Positions 12,301 to 24,936 of a DNA stretch of 64,000 nt are shown in pieces. The translations under genes and the position numbers were made by a program. Each line of letters begins with the position of its first letter. Position 1 is the stretch's first letter. The stretch comes from Trichoplax sp. H2 (Eukaryota > Placozoa > Uniplacotomia > Trichoplacea): positions 992,001 to 1,056,000 of the forward strand of contig NOWV01000009.1 of the NCBI GenBank assembly GCA_003344405.1. The letters run 5' to 3'. Below the pieces are notes generated by a model. It ran no database searches and was not told where the DNA came from. It was given only the letters and a program-made list of their open reading frames with translations.

Positions 12301-15300
12301 TCCATTTTTAATGTCCCTGAGGAGATAACTGCTAAACCATTCACTGAAGTTGATATCTTTATATAATTGAGATGATAATAATCCAGTAACGTTGTAGACT
12401 GCTCGGAATATAGTTCGTCAAGATTAGTGGATTTAGTTTTGGTAAAAAACAAGATCGTAACGATCTAAAAGACTTACTCGCATCTTTAGTCAGAATACCA
12501 TTCAAATCATCTGGATCAGGAAAGGCTGAGAAGAACATAATTATGAGCTTATCATTATATCCATATTTCTAAGGCGTGCATAATACTTACTAGCAACCCC
12601 TGACAGCAGCTGTAAAACAACGGGCTTAATAGAAGCTTGATACTCGTTGAATAATACCAGAAATAATCCCTCCGTACATGGCTAAAGGTGTAATTAAATC
12701 GTATAGGTATAGGATAACTGGTTCATATAACTTTATGTTCATATGAAGCCTAAATAAGTACTAGTATTAAGAAAATTTTGAAGATTGTAGAATATAACAA
12801 CGAACCCTTAAAGAGTACTTCCATTCTTCTCCTCCAGTCTCGGTATCTGAATATTGATGCAGTACAATACAGAAATTGGACGAGAATACTCACAATTATT
12901 ATTTAAAGTCAGGTTATATTAATATTATTTTTAAATTGTAATCATACCGTAATCCTCTGGGTCTTGTTCCCAATCAAATAAATCCTGTTACGATAGAAAG
13001 ATTAGTAATTATAGTTAGCTAAATTTTAAGTTATATAATCATATACATTTATGATATAAATTCGAATGGATTGATTATAACAACAGCAAGAATTAAGAAT
13101 AAAAAACAGATTTTGTATCTACGTTAATATTAAGCATCATTTTACTGGTACGGCAAAGTTACCTTTTGTGTCAGTATAAAGAAGCGTGATATCAACGTTT
13201 GACATATTCGCGTGACATCATCTTCATTTAAAACTCCTGCAACAATTTCCTAAATGGAAACGATTAGCATTAGTAAGGGTGAATCGAAATAACGCTGATA
13301 TATAAATGCTGAAGTGATGTGCTGTCATTAGCAATACAAGCTCATGATCCTCATCAGGATCTAAATCTTAATGATTTACCTGATAATTTTTCGTAACCTT
13401 AGTTTCTACATCATGCTCTGAAAAATAATGTACGTAGTTAAGACTACCATACCAAATTGCAGTTTATATTGCAGAATGATTGGATCGATAGACATACTTA
13501 TTTTCATTTTAGGCGGTAAGCGACTGCACGTAAAAACAATTGCTTTCATTAGGTTTAAGCAGTGTATGATAAACCTTTCAAAAAGGTGATCTGCAAAGAA
13601 AGGATACATTGAAAATGTTATGACGTTACATTGCTTGTGCTTTCCGTCAAACCTTAATTTCAACTCAGAAAATCAAGGGTATGGTCAACGTTTACCTAAA
13701 TACTCTTGTGAAAAAATAAATGTAATTGACATTCGCAGGGAAGGTACAATGTAGGGAATAAAGAGTACAGGATGTTGATCTTGAGTGCCAATAAACTACC
13801 AAAATAAAATACACAAATTATATTAAAAAATTCTGTTTACCCAGTCACTTATGCTTTAATATATATCTTATACTACTGACAATCTTCAGAATAAGTATTA
13901 GCAGCTTTTCAGTTGATTGCATTAATGTATGATTCGCTCCTAGCTTTCCTCCTAATCATACGATCATAGATAGAGATATTATTAATAGGCATTTTATACT
14001 TCTTGTTATCGTAATTCAAACGCGTTATAGTTATTTCATAGTCTATAGATAACTTACGAAGATTTAAAACAATTGATATGCGCTGAAATAACGCATCCAT
14101 AAAATCCTACAGATAGTAACAACAGCAATGAGGTCATATCCAGGATAAAATATTTTTAAAGCTCAAGAAACGGTTACAGAAGCTGGTCAAATTTTTTTAT
14201 GTTAGCAGATCAAACAATTCTAATTGTTGCAAACTTGTACGACAGTAACAATTACCTTTAACTCATACAAAGGTTTACGTTCATCGATTCCATATATAAC
14301 AAGCTTTCGTAAAACTGTTTAAAAGCAAGAAAGCTTAATTTTAGTATTAGCAAGATTAAGGTCTTATTTATAGTAACGTTATTGTTGAGGACCTTTTAGG
14401 ATTAATAGGGAGGAATTCAACATTACGCCTGCTTCATCATTTCGCTAGAGAAAAAATGTTAAGATTATGCTTGTTAGATTATAGAAATAAAAACTAAGCT
14501 TTAAAGGCAACTAACCTGTTGAGAGACGAGTTTGACAAAACTGTCAGTGTTGTGAATCCATTGCTCCAATAGATACGAAAATATACTATTAGCAATCTAA
14601 GATAGAAGTAAATTATTCGATTATAAAATGCATCAACGATTCAAAATAACGCTAATAATTGATAAATTCATTAACACTACAAAAGTATAGTAAAACTATC
14701 TAAGTGATGTTATAAGTAAGCAATACCTGGGAAAAGATAACCCTGTCAGTAAATAAACACTTTGAGGCAAAAGCTTTGATTGCATGATGCAAAGTCAATA
14801 GAGCTCTGTTCTTTTTCAAGTTGTCGGTGCTACGGACAGCCTAATACAGATACTCAGATGTTAATAACGTTATATAAATATTACTGTCTAGGGGGTTAAA
14901 ATATTTAATAGGCAGTACATTGCACGATGTAATTAAATGTACTCACTTCCAACAAAAATGGAACTAGTTCAGGCCATTGCCTAGGAAAATCAATTCTTGC
15001 AATCTTGCTAAGCAAGACTGCAATTTGCGTAGCAATCTAAAAAAATAAAAATCAATTACAAATTGAATCTTATTTGTAAGACTACGTAAATGTATATACG
15101 GTAAAAAATCCATTTCAGTCTTATTCTGATTAATTGTACAAATGACGTCAACGCACTGCAGACAAAGTTTCATTTCCACACTCGATCTAAGTGTCTTACC
15201 TGATTTACAGGTTCAGGATTGTTGATAGCAGACAGTAAACGCGTCCTTAATATTGCTTTTTCTTCTTCATTAATGGCACTAAGACAAATAATAACATCGT

Positions 15301-18300
15301 TAATTCTTATTCATTTAACATCGATTACGAGCGAAAATCCATCAATGCCGCCTCTAGCTCTACTTCACGACTTGATATTTCGATACGTCTCTTAAATATG
15401 TACACGTATACATTTATAGTAATAGCAATCAAGCAAAGTTTGATCAAACTGTACTGAAGTATTGACCATCTTACAAATTCAAGTTATATTTCAGTAATAT
15501 ATATCATTTTGCTTCACTATATGAATCGGATTTTAAATTAAATTGAGGTTGGTATAGTATGATCAGGGTGCACTGAGTAGCATCTGACATAACAGACTCA
15601 GCACGAGTTATTGATGAGCAAAGATCAATACGCTAATGTATTATAAAACAAAATAGAATGCTCATAAATAAACCAGTATCTATTTAAAGATATGAATTGC
15701 ATGTATTTGATACCATAGCTCTTCGTCATCAGATTATCGATATTTTACAATAGTTAAAGTTGCATTTATGTCTATGGTCTAAGTATATTTACGGTATATT
15801 ACAGTATGGGAGTAATGAAGATGGCTTTAACTTACTTCGGAGCAGTCTTTCGCCAATATCTATCAACACCATTTTTGAAATACAGGACTGCCATCCAGCG
15901 GACATTAGTTTGTATTTCATAATTGGAGAAAATAGTCTGAAAGATAATTAGAAAAGAAGCATAAAATACAACTACAGTAATTATGATTATAATAAGAAGT
16001 TTACGATAATATGATGTATTTGTTGCATATTAGAAAATACTCTCCCTATCCATGATATAGCAGTTTTATGACGTACAGTAAATGATGAAGCAATATCTGT
16101 GTGTCTATGTGCACTAATATCCGAATATAGATGAAGAGAGAAGTATCCTAGCCTAGTAGTGGATACAATCAAAATGTTGCCTGTATTCCATCAATGCTGT
16201 TGTTTAACTTATCCAAGTATGCATCAATACAGTATTATTATTAGTATCCGAATTATAGTTATCTGTAATTCCAGAAATAAGCACAGTAGCCTAGTAATGG
16301 ATGCCATCAAGGATGATTGGTCCTAGTCTAATTTTATCTAATCTGTCGTTTGGTTTGATAGCAATTTTCATGATAGCCATGTACAGCTTAAATCAACGAT
16401 AGCATGATATAGTAATAGCTTCGCAGAAGAACACAGAAGGCCATAAATAATTAAATTGGATTGAATTACTAGACATTCAAGTAGTTTGAATAAAATTAAT
16501 CTCCAATAGCACAAGAATTGTAATAGTGCTTACTTTTATACATCAAAGTGATTATTAAAATTTAGTTTAAAATTGCTCCTGAGTAATATCACACTATACT
16601 TATTTTTATCATAATCATTTTCAAAATTAATGTCTGTTATATTTTCTAACCCTTTTACCTGAAAATAATTATATCATTGCACATGACATCATAAAGTACT
16701 AAAGTAAGTCTGTTAGCAGTATTGCAAAAAGCTACCATGGTAAAGGTCAAAAAATACGTAGGAGGAGCCGATATATAATTAATTGAAAAGATAGACGAAG
16801 AATACGCGTATATCACATATATAGGAACAATTGAAATAGTTCTCCTTTATGGCAATCTACTTTCATTTTAGTATCCTCTCATCATTACGTAGTTGCTCTT
16901 ACTTCGTATTGACCATTGCATCATTGGAAGACAAGGAATATAGTCGTCATTCAGTGAGTAAATACTAAGTATGGCAATATTGAAAACGTGACTGCACTTC
17001 CAATAGAGTACAAGACACTGTCTGCTTTCATCAATACTAAAGCATAGGCTGGAAATTGATGAATACAATCTACTAGACGGTTAGTAAATGGCGCTATTTT
17101 GTTCCGCGATACTCATCATTTCATTCATTCTTGTCTCATTGATGTCAATCATTTCTTTCATTAAAAACTATACTGTTACTTTCAGTTAAAGCCAATCCGT
17201 TTAGTATCGATAATGATTGCTTTTTAGCAAAATATAAATAATAGCCCAGGCATGAGCCATTTTGAATAGGAACATCCATTGAAAAGCAGCTTATCGGCAG
17301 TATACAATTACAGTATTGGGTCAAAATTTTAGCGAGTAATAATTAACTTATGATTCATTATGGCCTTACTGTTTGTTTAGCTCTTAACCTATAACGTGAA
17401 TTATTATGAATTCTGATAGTAATGCACCAAAATTACTGGGTTGAAGAAATAGGGTAGATTTAATGTTACTATTCAGTAAAAATGTCCACGATATCATCTT
17501 GATAGCTGTTAATATTATATGCAAATGAATTAATAAGAAATAAAGTTTAATAAATGGGATGTCAAAGGCCAATTAGAATGACTACAAAGAAATAATAAAT
17601 ATCGGTCTAATATTGCACTAAAATAAGAGTTAAATACTTTTACTGTAGTATAGTAAATCAGATCCAATATTTTATGAAATTTCTGCTAGGACAAGCACTA
17701 TTTCTGAAATCTCTTATTCTAATGCAGTAAGCATTTGCTATTTCAGTGTACGAGCAAGATTGATAAGATCGAATTATGAAATCAGTGGTTGGAACACTGG
17801 ACACTGTATCATTGATTAGTTCAATATTCATCTAGCTTGATATACTAGGTTAAGCATTTACTCTCCAAGTCTTTTTAACCTTACGTTTGTGTTTTCAAAC
17901 TTTTACAACCAACTAATAACCATACATCACACAAGGACTACTAGAATCGAGTGATAAATATATAGTTGATGAATAGTCTCCGTTTCGTAATTAAATCTTT
18001 CCATTTAATCGGGAACAATCGATCAAAATATTATTATAAAGTCTCACTACATGTAGACTCCAATGATAGGCATACCCTAGAATGCCATTAATAGGATTGG
18101 TAGCACTCTGTTGCTGCTTTCAACACTGCTACAGCAATGTAGCCAAAACACAACATCAGCGATGATATATTGTACGTAGAGATTTAATATCAACTCTGAA
18201 ATATGACATTCAACTTGTCTAGTAGAATTTCTCGATAGAGATTAGCCTAGACGTATATCACTAATTTCAGAGTAATTTACCGTATAGCTGGGCAAGAACT

Positions 18301-20736
18301 GGCTTGGTAGCATCTACTGATGAATTTTATCCCTTGTAGAGTTAAAAAGTAAATACCAGCAACAATATACGTATTTATCCCCTATTCTATCTATATAATT
18401 CATAATTTCCATTACCCGTACGAGTAGATTTCTAACTCTAAAAGTAATCTATGACAGAGCAATCACTAGATCGCATGATTTAATAACGGACTTTATCGCT
18501 AGGTAGAAGTTCAAAAAAATAATTAGCAGCAATAAAATACGAGATCTTCTGACATATCCTATCTGAGATACACGTAGCACAGTATGTTAAGCTTGGCTGA
18601 CAAAATCTTTCCATGTCTATTACTCTACCTATCCATTTCTAATTCTAGAAGTAACTTATAGCCATAACAGGCCAAATAACTGGATTGGTAAGATTGAGTG
18701 ATCAACTGTACTAGTAGAGCTAACATCTTTAAAAAAATCAATATCACCGACGATGATTAATAATTAATTAATTAATGTAATTAATATCAAGAGTTAGGTA
18801 TACAGTAAGCTAGTCTATCAGCACTCTACTATTTAGTTCGTGAGCATACTGTACATGGTAATAAGAGTTGTCTATCTTTATCTACTGTATACTTTAATAT
18901 TCTAGGTCTACATTTCATTTTAAGATACTTTATGAACTCTGATCACCCTAGGCTAAACACATTGAAGTCCTATCGATCGTTGCAATAGCAATATAAAAAT
19001 TCGAAATATTTGATGCTGTCGGATTAATGTCATCCGGCATCATTTTCATGCTTAATCAATAGCCAAAGTTAGCCTATATAAAAATGGATCCGTCCAATAC
19101 TGACCCATGACATATTATAAGAAAATAACATATGCAGTAAATTGTAATGGATCGATAGGGAAGACTATCCATTTTACCCTATCCCCCCCTATTTAAAACG
19201 CCCCCAGTTTACAGGCATCCAACGCATGATTCTTCCATCGGCAATCTACTACCGTTAAGTCTTTTAATTTGGCGTTTTTAACGTCGATTCAACTACTGCT
19301 ATAGAATAGTAAAGATAGAATCCTATCTAAAAGAAAGATTTCCTTTGCTAATACCTAGCTATAAATCTAATTTTTATAATACGAGTCTATTCCATATCAT
19401 TCTAAAGGATACCGTTTATCAGGTACGTTGGCACCTTTCATCTTGATGCTTATGCTAGTGTAGCCATGATTGTATAAGTTGCGATCATAGACACAGTAAA
19501 AGAGAGGAAGGAGATCGTAATTTATTTCTATCACCTATTAACCATCATTGGCTGATTTTATTTGTAAAGTATACTATGGCTGATCCATCTAGTATGGGGT
19601 ATAGTGTGTATTTACAATATGCGATTATCAATATGAAAAAAATTGGATAACAATTCATTAGTGTTACCTATTAACCATCGCTGATTGATCCTATACTATG
19701 CACAATACAGCTGATCATCTTATCAGAATATAAAATTGTATGAAAACAGTTTCTACGAGTAGATCGATTATTCTAATTTCCAACAATTATCATGGTTGCT
19801 GCCTCCGTACTAATTGTTAGCAACCAAAATTTCGATTGGATTAATCATGTCGATGTTAATTTTTGAATGGATAAATGTATAAGGTTTCTGTGGATATCGA
19901 TTGACCTTAGCTACGTATACAGCCTATTCTATTCATTTTAGGGAGTATATTTACTTTAGAAGTATGATAGTAGCCATTCTAGTGATCAATAATTTCCTTG
20001 TTTAGTCGTATAAAATAAATGTCCACTTTTTAAAAGTGAAATAGATTGACCTTGGTTCAGGTGTACTATTTCCATCCATGATGATGATGTCATTCCAGGT
20101 CAGCAAATTGTAAAATGATCTACTCAAGTCCTACCTCTATTCTCTATTACAGTATGAGAGAAATGTTTTCTGTCTATCTACGGTTATCAACGACTAGTCT
20201 CTACGTCTATCCAAAGATACAAAATCCTATCCTATAATTGTACTATATATAGGAGCTATTCTTGCATTGATTGTACGGTAGATTAATGAATTGATCATCC
20301 TATTCCATTGTCAATAATTTATTAATCTGCTATCTATCTTGCAGCCATGACTGCCAATAATCTTAGCTATCCATCATGTCTTCATCATCAAGTTATTGAA
20401 CTACACACAAAATCAACTCTTATGATACTTCAATATGTGAAAGAGAGATGGATAGAAAGAGAAAGGATGGATTATGGTTAAAATTGCATGCATTAGTATT
20501 CCTTAATGAGGCTGAACACTATAACAGAGAGAAAGATTTGGGGGACTACACGAGCTGTCTTCCATTCTAATTATTATTATTATGCAAGCTCGACTCACCT
20601 GTAACGATAGATAAAAGTGACGATGGGTCTCCCATGATTTCAACAGTTGTTCAGCTCTTTTTAAATTTGCAGTTGATTGACTAGTAGCTTGTGCTAAAGT
20701 ATCAATAATGCTTTCAAGACCAAAGTTCTCTGCCAT
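9318..20736 (-). CDS. IPO11: Importin-11, nuclear transport receptor, complete 35-exon model
   Basis: Importin-beta family carrier that binds Ran-GTP and moves cargo such as loaded ubiquitin-conjugating enzymes into the nucleus. Exons (gene order): 20599-20736, 15836-15936, 15200-15278, 14947-15036, 14727-14840, 14516-14596, 14393-14444, 14256-14314, 14058-14106, 13881-13951, 13696-13795, 13498-13590, 13398-13417, 13163-13249, 12948-12984, 12806-12846, 12591-12681, 12478-12525, 12293-12398, 11998-12185, 11836-11900, 11708-11773, 11590-11640, 11369-11482, 11223-11288, 11096-11136, 10910-10986, 10729-10814, 10552-10644, 10375-10470, 10132-10290, 9924-10000, 9730-9822, 9581-9656, 9318-9476. Phases sum to 987 residues (human about 975). 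Recognised blocks: QATSQSTANLK and WETHRHFY (importin-beta N-terminal domain), NVRWMAVLYFKNGVDRYW, RQWPELVPFLLE, HRALL-type repeat, EEHNMLRC, LYPFLLPVIQFSTDV, HRKLSALAL and the C-terminal ALKDPVH. The first intron is 4.7 kb, the others mostly under 150 nt. The splice choice at 11900 is the least certain. Confidence 0.95.
15568..15604. repeat. Hairpin in IPO11 intron 2
   Basis: An imperfect inverted repeat: left arm 15568-15578, right arm 15596-15604, nine pairs with one or two bulged bases and a 17-nt loop. It lies in an intron. An intronic small RNA is possible, but I see no convincing C/D or H/ACA boxes at the right spacing. Confidence 0.3.
15937..20598 (-). other. Large first intron of IPO11 with degenerate repeats
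   Basis: This 4.66-kb intron separates the start exon from the rest of IPO11. No family-like exon was seen in it. Related words recur at intervals, for example 16149-16172 against 16288-16310 (about 18 of 22 bases alike) and similar blocks around 18290-18450 and 18590-18750, suggesting old, decayed repeats. A run of C residues and a C-rich patch occur near 19180-19210. No terminal inverted repeats or transposase reading frame could be recognised. Confidence 0.45.
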
Positions 20737-21902
20737 CGCGACGAAGGCATGAACAATTTTGCAAGGAAGAAAAAATTGCTGCAACTACTCTTAGCTGCTC
20801 GATCTCCCACTCTCGTCCTGTCTCAAGCTAGACAACCCTGGGCGGGGGCAGATTGGTCCTTTTCTACCCTCTCCAGCCCAGTCTATACAATGTGGCAATG
20901 TTGAAGATGACTGTGTCTGTTATCACTCAAGATAACACTTGTACGATACAGTACCCTAACTTAAGGCAAATGAAAACACGTTTTCAACTCGTACTGTACC
21001 GTACCGTATCGATCCGGGCCGTGCCGGTAATGGGCCGTACTAGACTCGAGTGATTCACCTGCACGCTTCCCACATTCCAGGTCACAGATGGACGGACTAG
21101 GATGAAGAAAGTCGGAGAGACTTGCTAATCCTGGACCAACTTTACCTCAATGATATTGATCCAAGCCATCCTGTAGATATTATTCTATATACTTGTATTT
21201 GATCTATATTATAACCAGGCACTTGTAAGATTGAATTCTCTTCTAATTTTCTCCTAGAGAAATCCCTGATATACCCGTATATTAAGTTACAGTGATGAGT
21301 AAAAAGTAACAAGGGCAAATAGAGTACGCGAGGTATCTGATGGCAGACACTTGCAAACCTCGACATCAATAAATGTACTGCAAAGGAAATAACGACAGTA
21401 CAGTATTGTACTGTACTAGGGATTCCTCAAGGTTTAGTAGTCTCTGACCGTATTCTACAAAGTATATACTGTATATTTACTAGACTACTTCTTACTAAAG
21501 TGGCGGACTTGACAGTTAAATGGAAAGACAGACAAGCAATGGCCGCTTACCATACTGAAAATGACGAGCTGACTATGTTACTGGTCACTTCAATTGAATC
21601 GTATGCCTGAAACAATACACTATACTGTCGACGATTGGCACACGTAGACTCAGACCTAAAGGTCTGCAAAATCTGCTGAGTACGCGCAGACGCTACCAGA
21701 TCGTTTTCGGGTCTCCACTCTAGTGGACCGTATTCAACTACTCGGTCAAGACGTTATGACATAGGAGTTACCGCTGGGTTGGTTTTGTGCAGTGCGGTGC
21801 ACACTTCTAGTGGTAGAGTATAGTAGAATGACTAGAAAATGATTAGCCTGCCAATTTGGCTCACTGAGCAATCACTTGACAGTCCTGCTCTCTTATGCAA
21901 CC
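20737..21902. other. Shared upstream region of IPO11 and SFR1 (head-to-head)
   Basis: The 1.17 kb between two divergent start codons. It is more GC-rich than its surroundings around 20800-21060 and 21640-21830. It carries a GC box and inverted CCAAT close to IPO11 and several GTACAGTA/TACTGTAC words at 21398-21420. No coding exon was recognised; the plus-strand frame 20853-21053 crosses the promoter-like patch and matches nothing I know. Confidence 0.5.
20840..20856 (-). promoter_or_regulatory. GC box plus CCAAT box upstream of IPO11
   Basis: On the minus strand CCAAT (20852-20856) is followed at once by a C/G-rich GC-box-like run (20840-20849), about 105-120 nt upstream of the IPO11 start codon. 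This is the usual place and pairing for a TATA-less housekeeping promoter. The same block may also serve the divergent SFR1 gene. Identified by motif only. Confidence 0.45.
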
Positions 21903-23431
21903 ATGGAATCCATGGATACAGAAGATTTAAAAGCTAAATTACTGCAAATTTTCCAAGATAATTCTATACTAACTTGTGACAGTATTGTACAAGCTTTAAA
22001 GGACAAGAAATCTCACTGGAACTCCAGTCTACTTCAAGTCAGTACTACCAATGATTAATAAATATTAAAATATTTACGATATAACTCAATACAGCAAGAC
22101 GGTTTGAATGAATTGCTAACTTATTTACTCATTTTGATTAGTCACATCTCTTGCATGATACAGTATACTTATTTATTTATACTTGTATATAATATATATA
22201 ATGATTCTAGAGGTAGTTGAGCGCAATAAATCTTGATGTATTTGCATACCAATTTACTCGTAGTTGTAGCTAGACCATGCAGATATTAAAACTCCTAGAA
22301 TGTCATATACCGTAGATTGATACTGCTCATCTTAACATAATTACAGTAGTAGATATCTTTCTCCGTCTTCTTTAAATCGAGAAGGAGAAATAAAGTATTG
22401 TTGAGTAATCCGTGAAATTATAACAAGGGAAACAAAATGATTTGTCGACTAGTTTCAATTGTAGCCCTTGTAATCGATTTATCATCATCGTTTACTATAT
22501 GCTATACTCGTACTGCATTACAGGTATCTCTTCAACAGTTAGTGGATAGTAAGCAAGTCTATGTCAAAGTTATCCATCAAGGCTCACAAGAAGACCAAAA
22601 AATCTATTACAGAAAACCAACTCCTAACCAGGCTAATTGGCAATCATCGTCCAGTGAAAAAAAAAATAATCCTGATGCTAGTGCTGTCAATTCATCCAAG
22701 AAACGACGAAGTATAGGCTTAGCCCCAGCAAACCGTAAGAAATTTTCCTCACCATTATTAAAAAAATCCTCAGGTACTGTCTCCAACCATGCTAGCAAAT
22801 CGTCCACAGATACAACTGAATATCATCATACAACTCCTGCTACTTCATCAACTGAGGTAGACACTTTCAAGATGGATAAAGAAAACGTCCCCGAGTCAGA
22901 AAAGTGTCAAGTACAAGATTTGCTTCAATCCAAAGCTAAGTTACTTCAGATTATCCAAGAGAAAGAAGATAAACTAAGAAAGTTAAAATTGGTAAAAATG
23001 TATCACACCAAGGTAATCAAAAATTCTACCGTAGAAACCATTGAGACAAAGACATATCAATTTAGATAGATTGTATGTATTTTGTCAAAAAATGATTGGG
23101 AAAGATTCATGTAAAATATTTACTGCATTCATTTTTACTCTCACTAGCCCATAGTGAATATAACAAGTGTTGTTTTACATTTTATTCAATTTTACACTTA
23201 TTTTTACATGGTAAAACTACTAAAGTTCTGCTTCTACAAAATCTTCAGACTAATTTAGATGATCTAGATCAGCTAATTCTCAAGTGGAGAAGTATTAGTC
23301 AAGATGTTGCTCAGCAACTCCATGAAAAAATTCAAATTGAACCTCGCCCCACTATGGCTCAATTTTTAGATGCCTACCATATTGATCGCAACCTTATCCA
23401 ATACTCGGCCGATGACGAAGCCTTTGTCTAA
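21903..23431 (+). CDS. SFR1: SFR1 (Mei5-type) recombination accessory factor with N-terminal winged-helix-like segment
   Basis: SFR1 pairs with SWI5 to stimulate RAD51 (and DMC1) strand exchange in homologous recombination. Exons 21903-22037, 22524-23012, 23249-23431, all phase 0, give 268 residues; the start has a good Kozak context (accATGg). The C-terminal third matches vertebrate SFR1: a charged helix with LRKLKLVKMY, then DLDQLILKWR, then an ending like SADDEAFV. The middle (about 71-160) is polar and low complexity, with KKRR and SPLLKK patches that could act as nuclear localisation or RAD51-contact sites. The first 70 residues read like a compact winged helix (LLQIFQDNS, then a helix ending in LQQLVDSKQVYVK, then IYYRK), where vertebrate SFR1 is largely disordered. 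The neighbouring IPO11 diverges from it. SFR1 identity rests on the C-terminal part. Confidence 0.85.
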
Positions 23432-24936
23432 ATTTAAACCTATTATATGGGCGTCAATATTTTATTTATTTATAGTAAGAAAATTGCATTGCCTCTAGGC
23501 AGGATAACTGTCCTCGGTTACACCTCTGAATTACAAATATCGGTACTATTACCATTCAATTGAACAGTTTATTATTTACGAGTTAACTGTATGTAAAATA
23601 TGCATGCACTGTAATGTAATAGTGTTTTGATGCTGGAGTACAGTTTACATTATATATTATTTTAGTAATGGTTCGGTCTAACTGATCCTACAAAGCAATG
23701 AAATACTCATAGGCATGTAAAAGAATAGAATTAAGAGTTGTTTATTCAAATAATGAAATTTATTTAAATCATCGATGCCTATGAAACTATAGTATTGGTT
23801 GGTATAAGTTATCAATTTAGTGGATATTAATTTTAAATTTAAAATATGATACAGTCGTGTAAGTCGTTGTATTCAAGAAAATTATTGTGTAATGATTATA
23901 CGCGTATATTACTTTTCTGGTAGTACGATGACAAGATTTTGTACATTTTTTTACAGATATTCGAAGCGTATTGAAAGAATCGATGAATTTTGGTTTAAAT
24001 TAGCTTTGTTACTAACTTTAAATTAAAATACTAGATGGATCTATCAACTATATCGAATCTTGTATAATTTTATGCCAATTGACAAGTTACAGCTGGTAAT
24101 AAACATAAAAATATGCCATGTAATATATCGGAAAGTTGCATTACCGTTTCATGCAGCGTAGTTATACTCAGTAGAACATAGAATGACGGTAAATGGGCCA
24201 AAACGAGAGTAGTCATTTTACCCTAACGCACGTACTAAGTATTCATCCTTTTTTCACAGTTTGCAACATTTTGGCCGTCTCTTAAAATACACCATAAAAT
24301 CCTTGCCGTCAATCAAACCAAGATACCATGAAAGGTTACAATACGTATGATGAACTAAATCTTTATTTGCATTTGCATTATCGAAAAATAGCGGAATTAT
24401 GATTCTTGTTTACCTAGCTATATTATACTTGAAGAAGGAAACTGATCTTAGTTTCATCTATCATAAGAGATAGCAAATATTGCAGTTCGTTTATTTCACT
24501 AACTGTAATATCATTAATAAAGAGTTCAGCACGTGCAAGAATAATCAGCCCCAGGTCTTGATAAACTCGACAAATACCAGGTGTAAATAAACATACTTTT
24601 GCATAATTTTATTTATTAAAAGCATGTGCTTGTTGTCACAAAATGCAAAACAAGGATAGATTGTAATGATCATTAAAATATGGCATACAGCCATCCAAAA
24701 ATAGTATATTACCTAATTAAAACTATTATAACTATGATGTACTAAATTGTAAGAACAACTAGTATCCAAGTTTCATTTAGAAGCTATATTTTGAGTTGAT
24801 TTAGTATCATTATCATGTTAGCAGCAGGAAACTTGCCGATGGGGTAAATATGAATAGTTAAATCATCAAAAATGATGCAAAGTTAACCATGGTGCTAACT
24901 TATTTTTGATACAGTAGCTTGACATATATCGTACAA
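23432..24936. other. Intergenic, convergent 3' ends (SFR1 and IDH3A)
   Basis: About 1.5 kb of AT-rich spacer with both 3' untranslated regions. A TTTATT at 24608-24613 could be the IDH3A polyadenylation signal read on the minus strand. No exon-like sequence was recognised. Confidence 0.55.

Noticed and set aside
22437-22523. An ATG start in frame with SFR1 exon 2
   Set aside because: It lies in intron 1. Translation there looks like intron sequence, while exon 1 (21903-22037) joins exon 2 in phase 0 and completes a folded-looking domain. An alternative transcript cannot be excluded.
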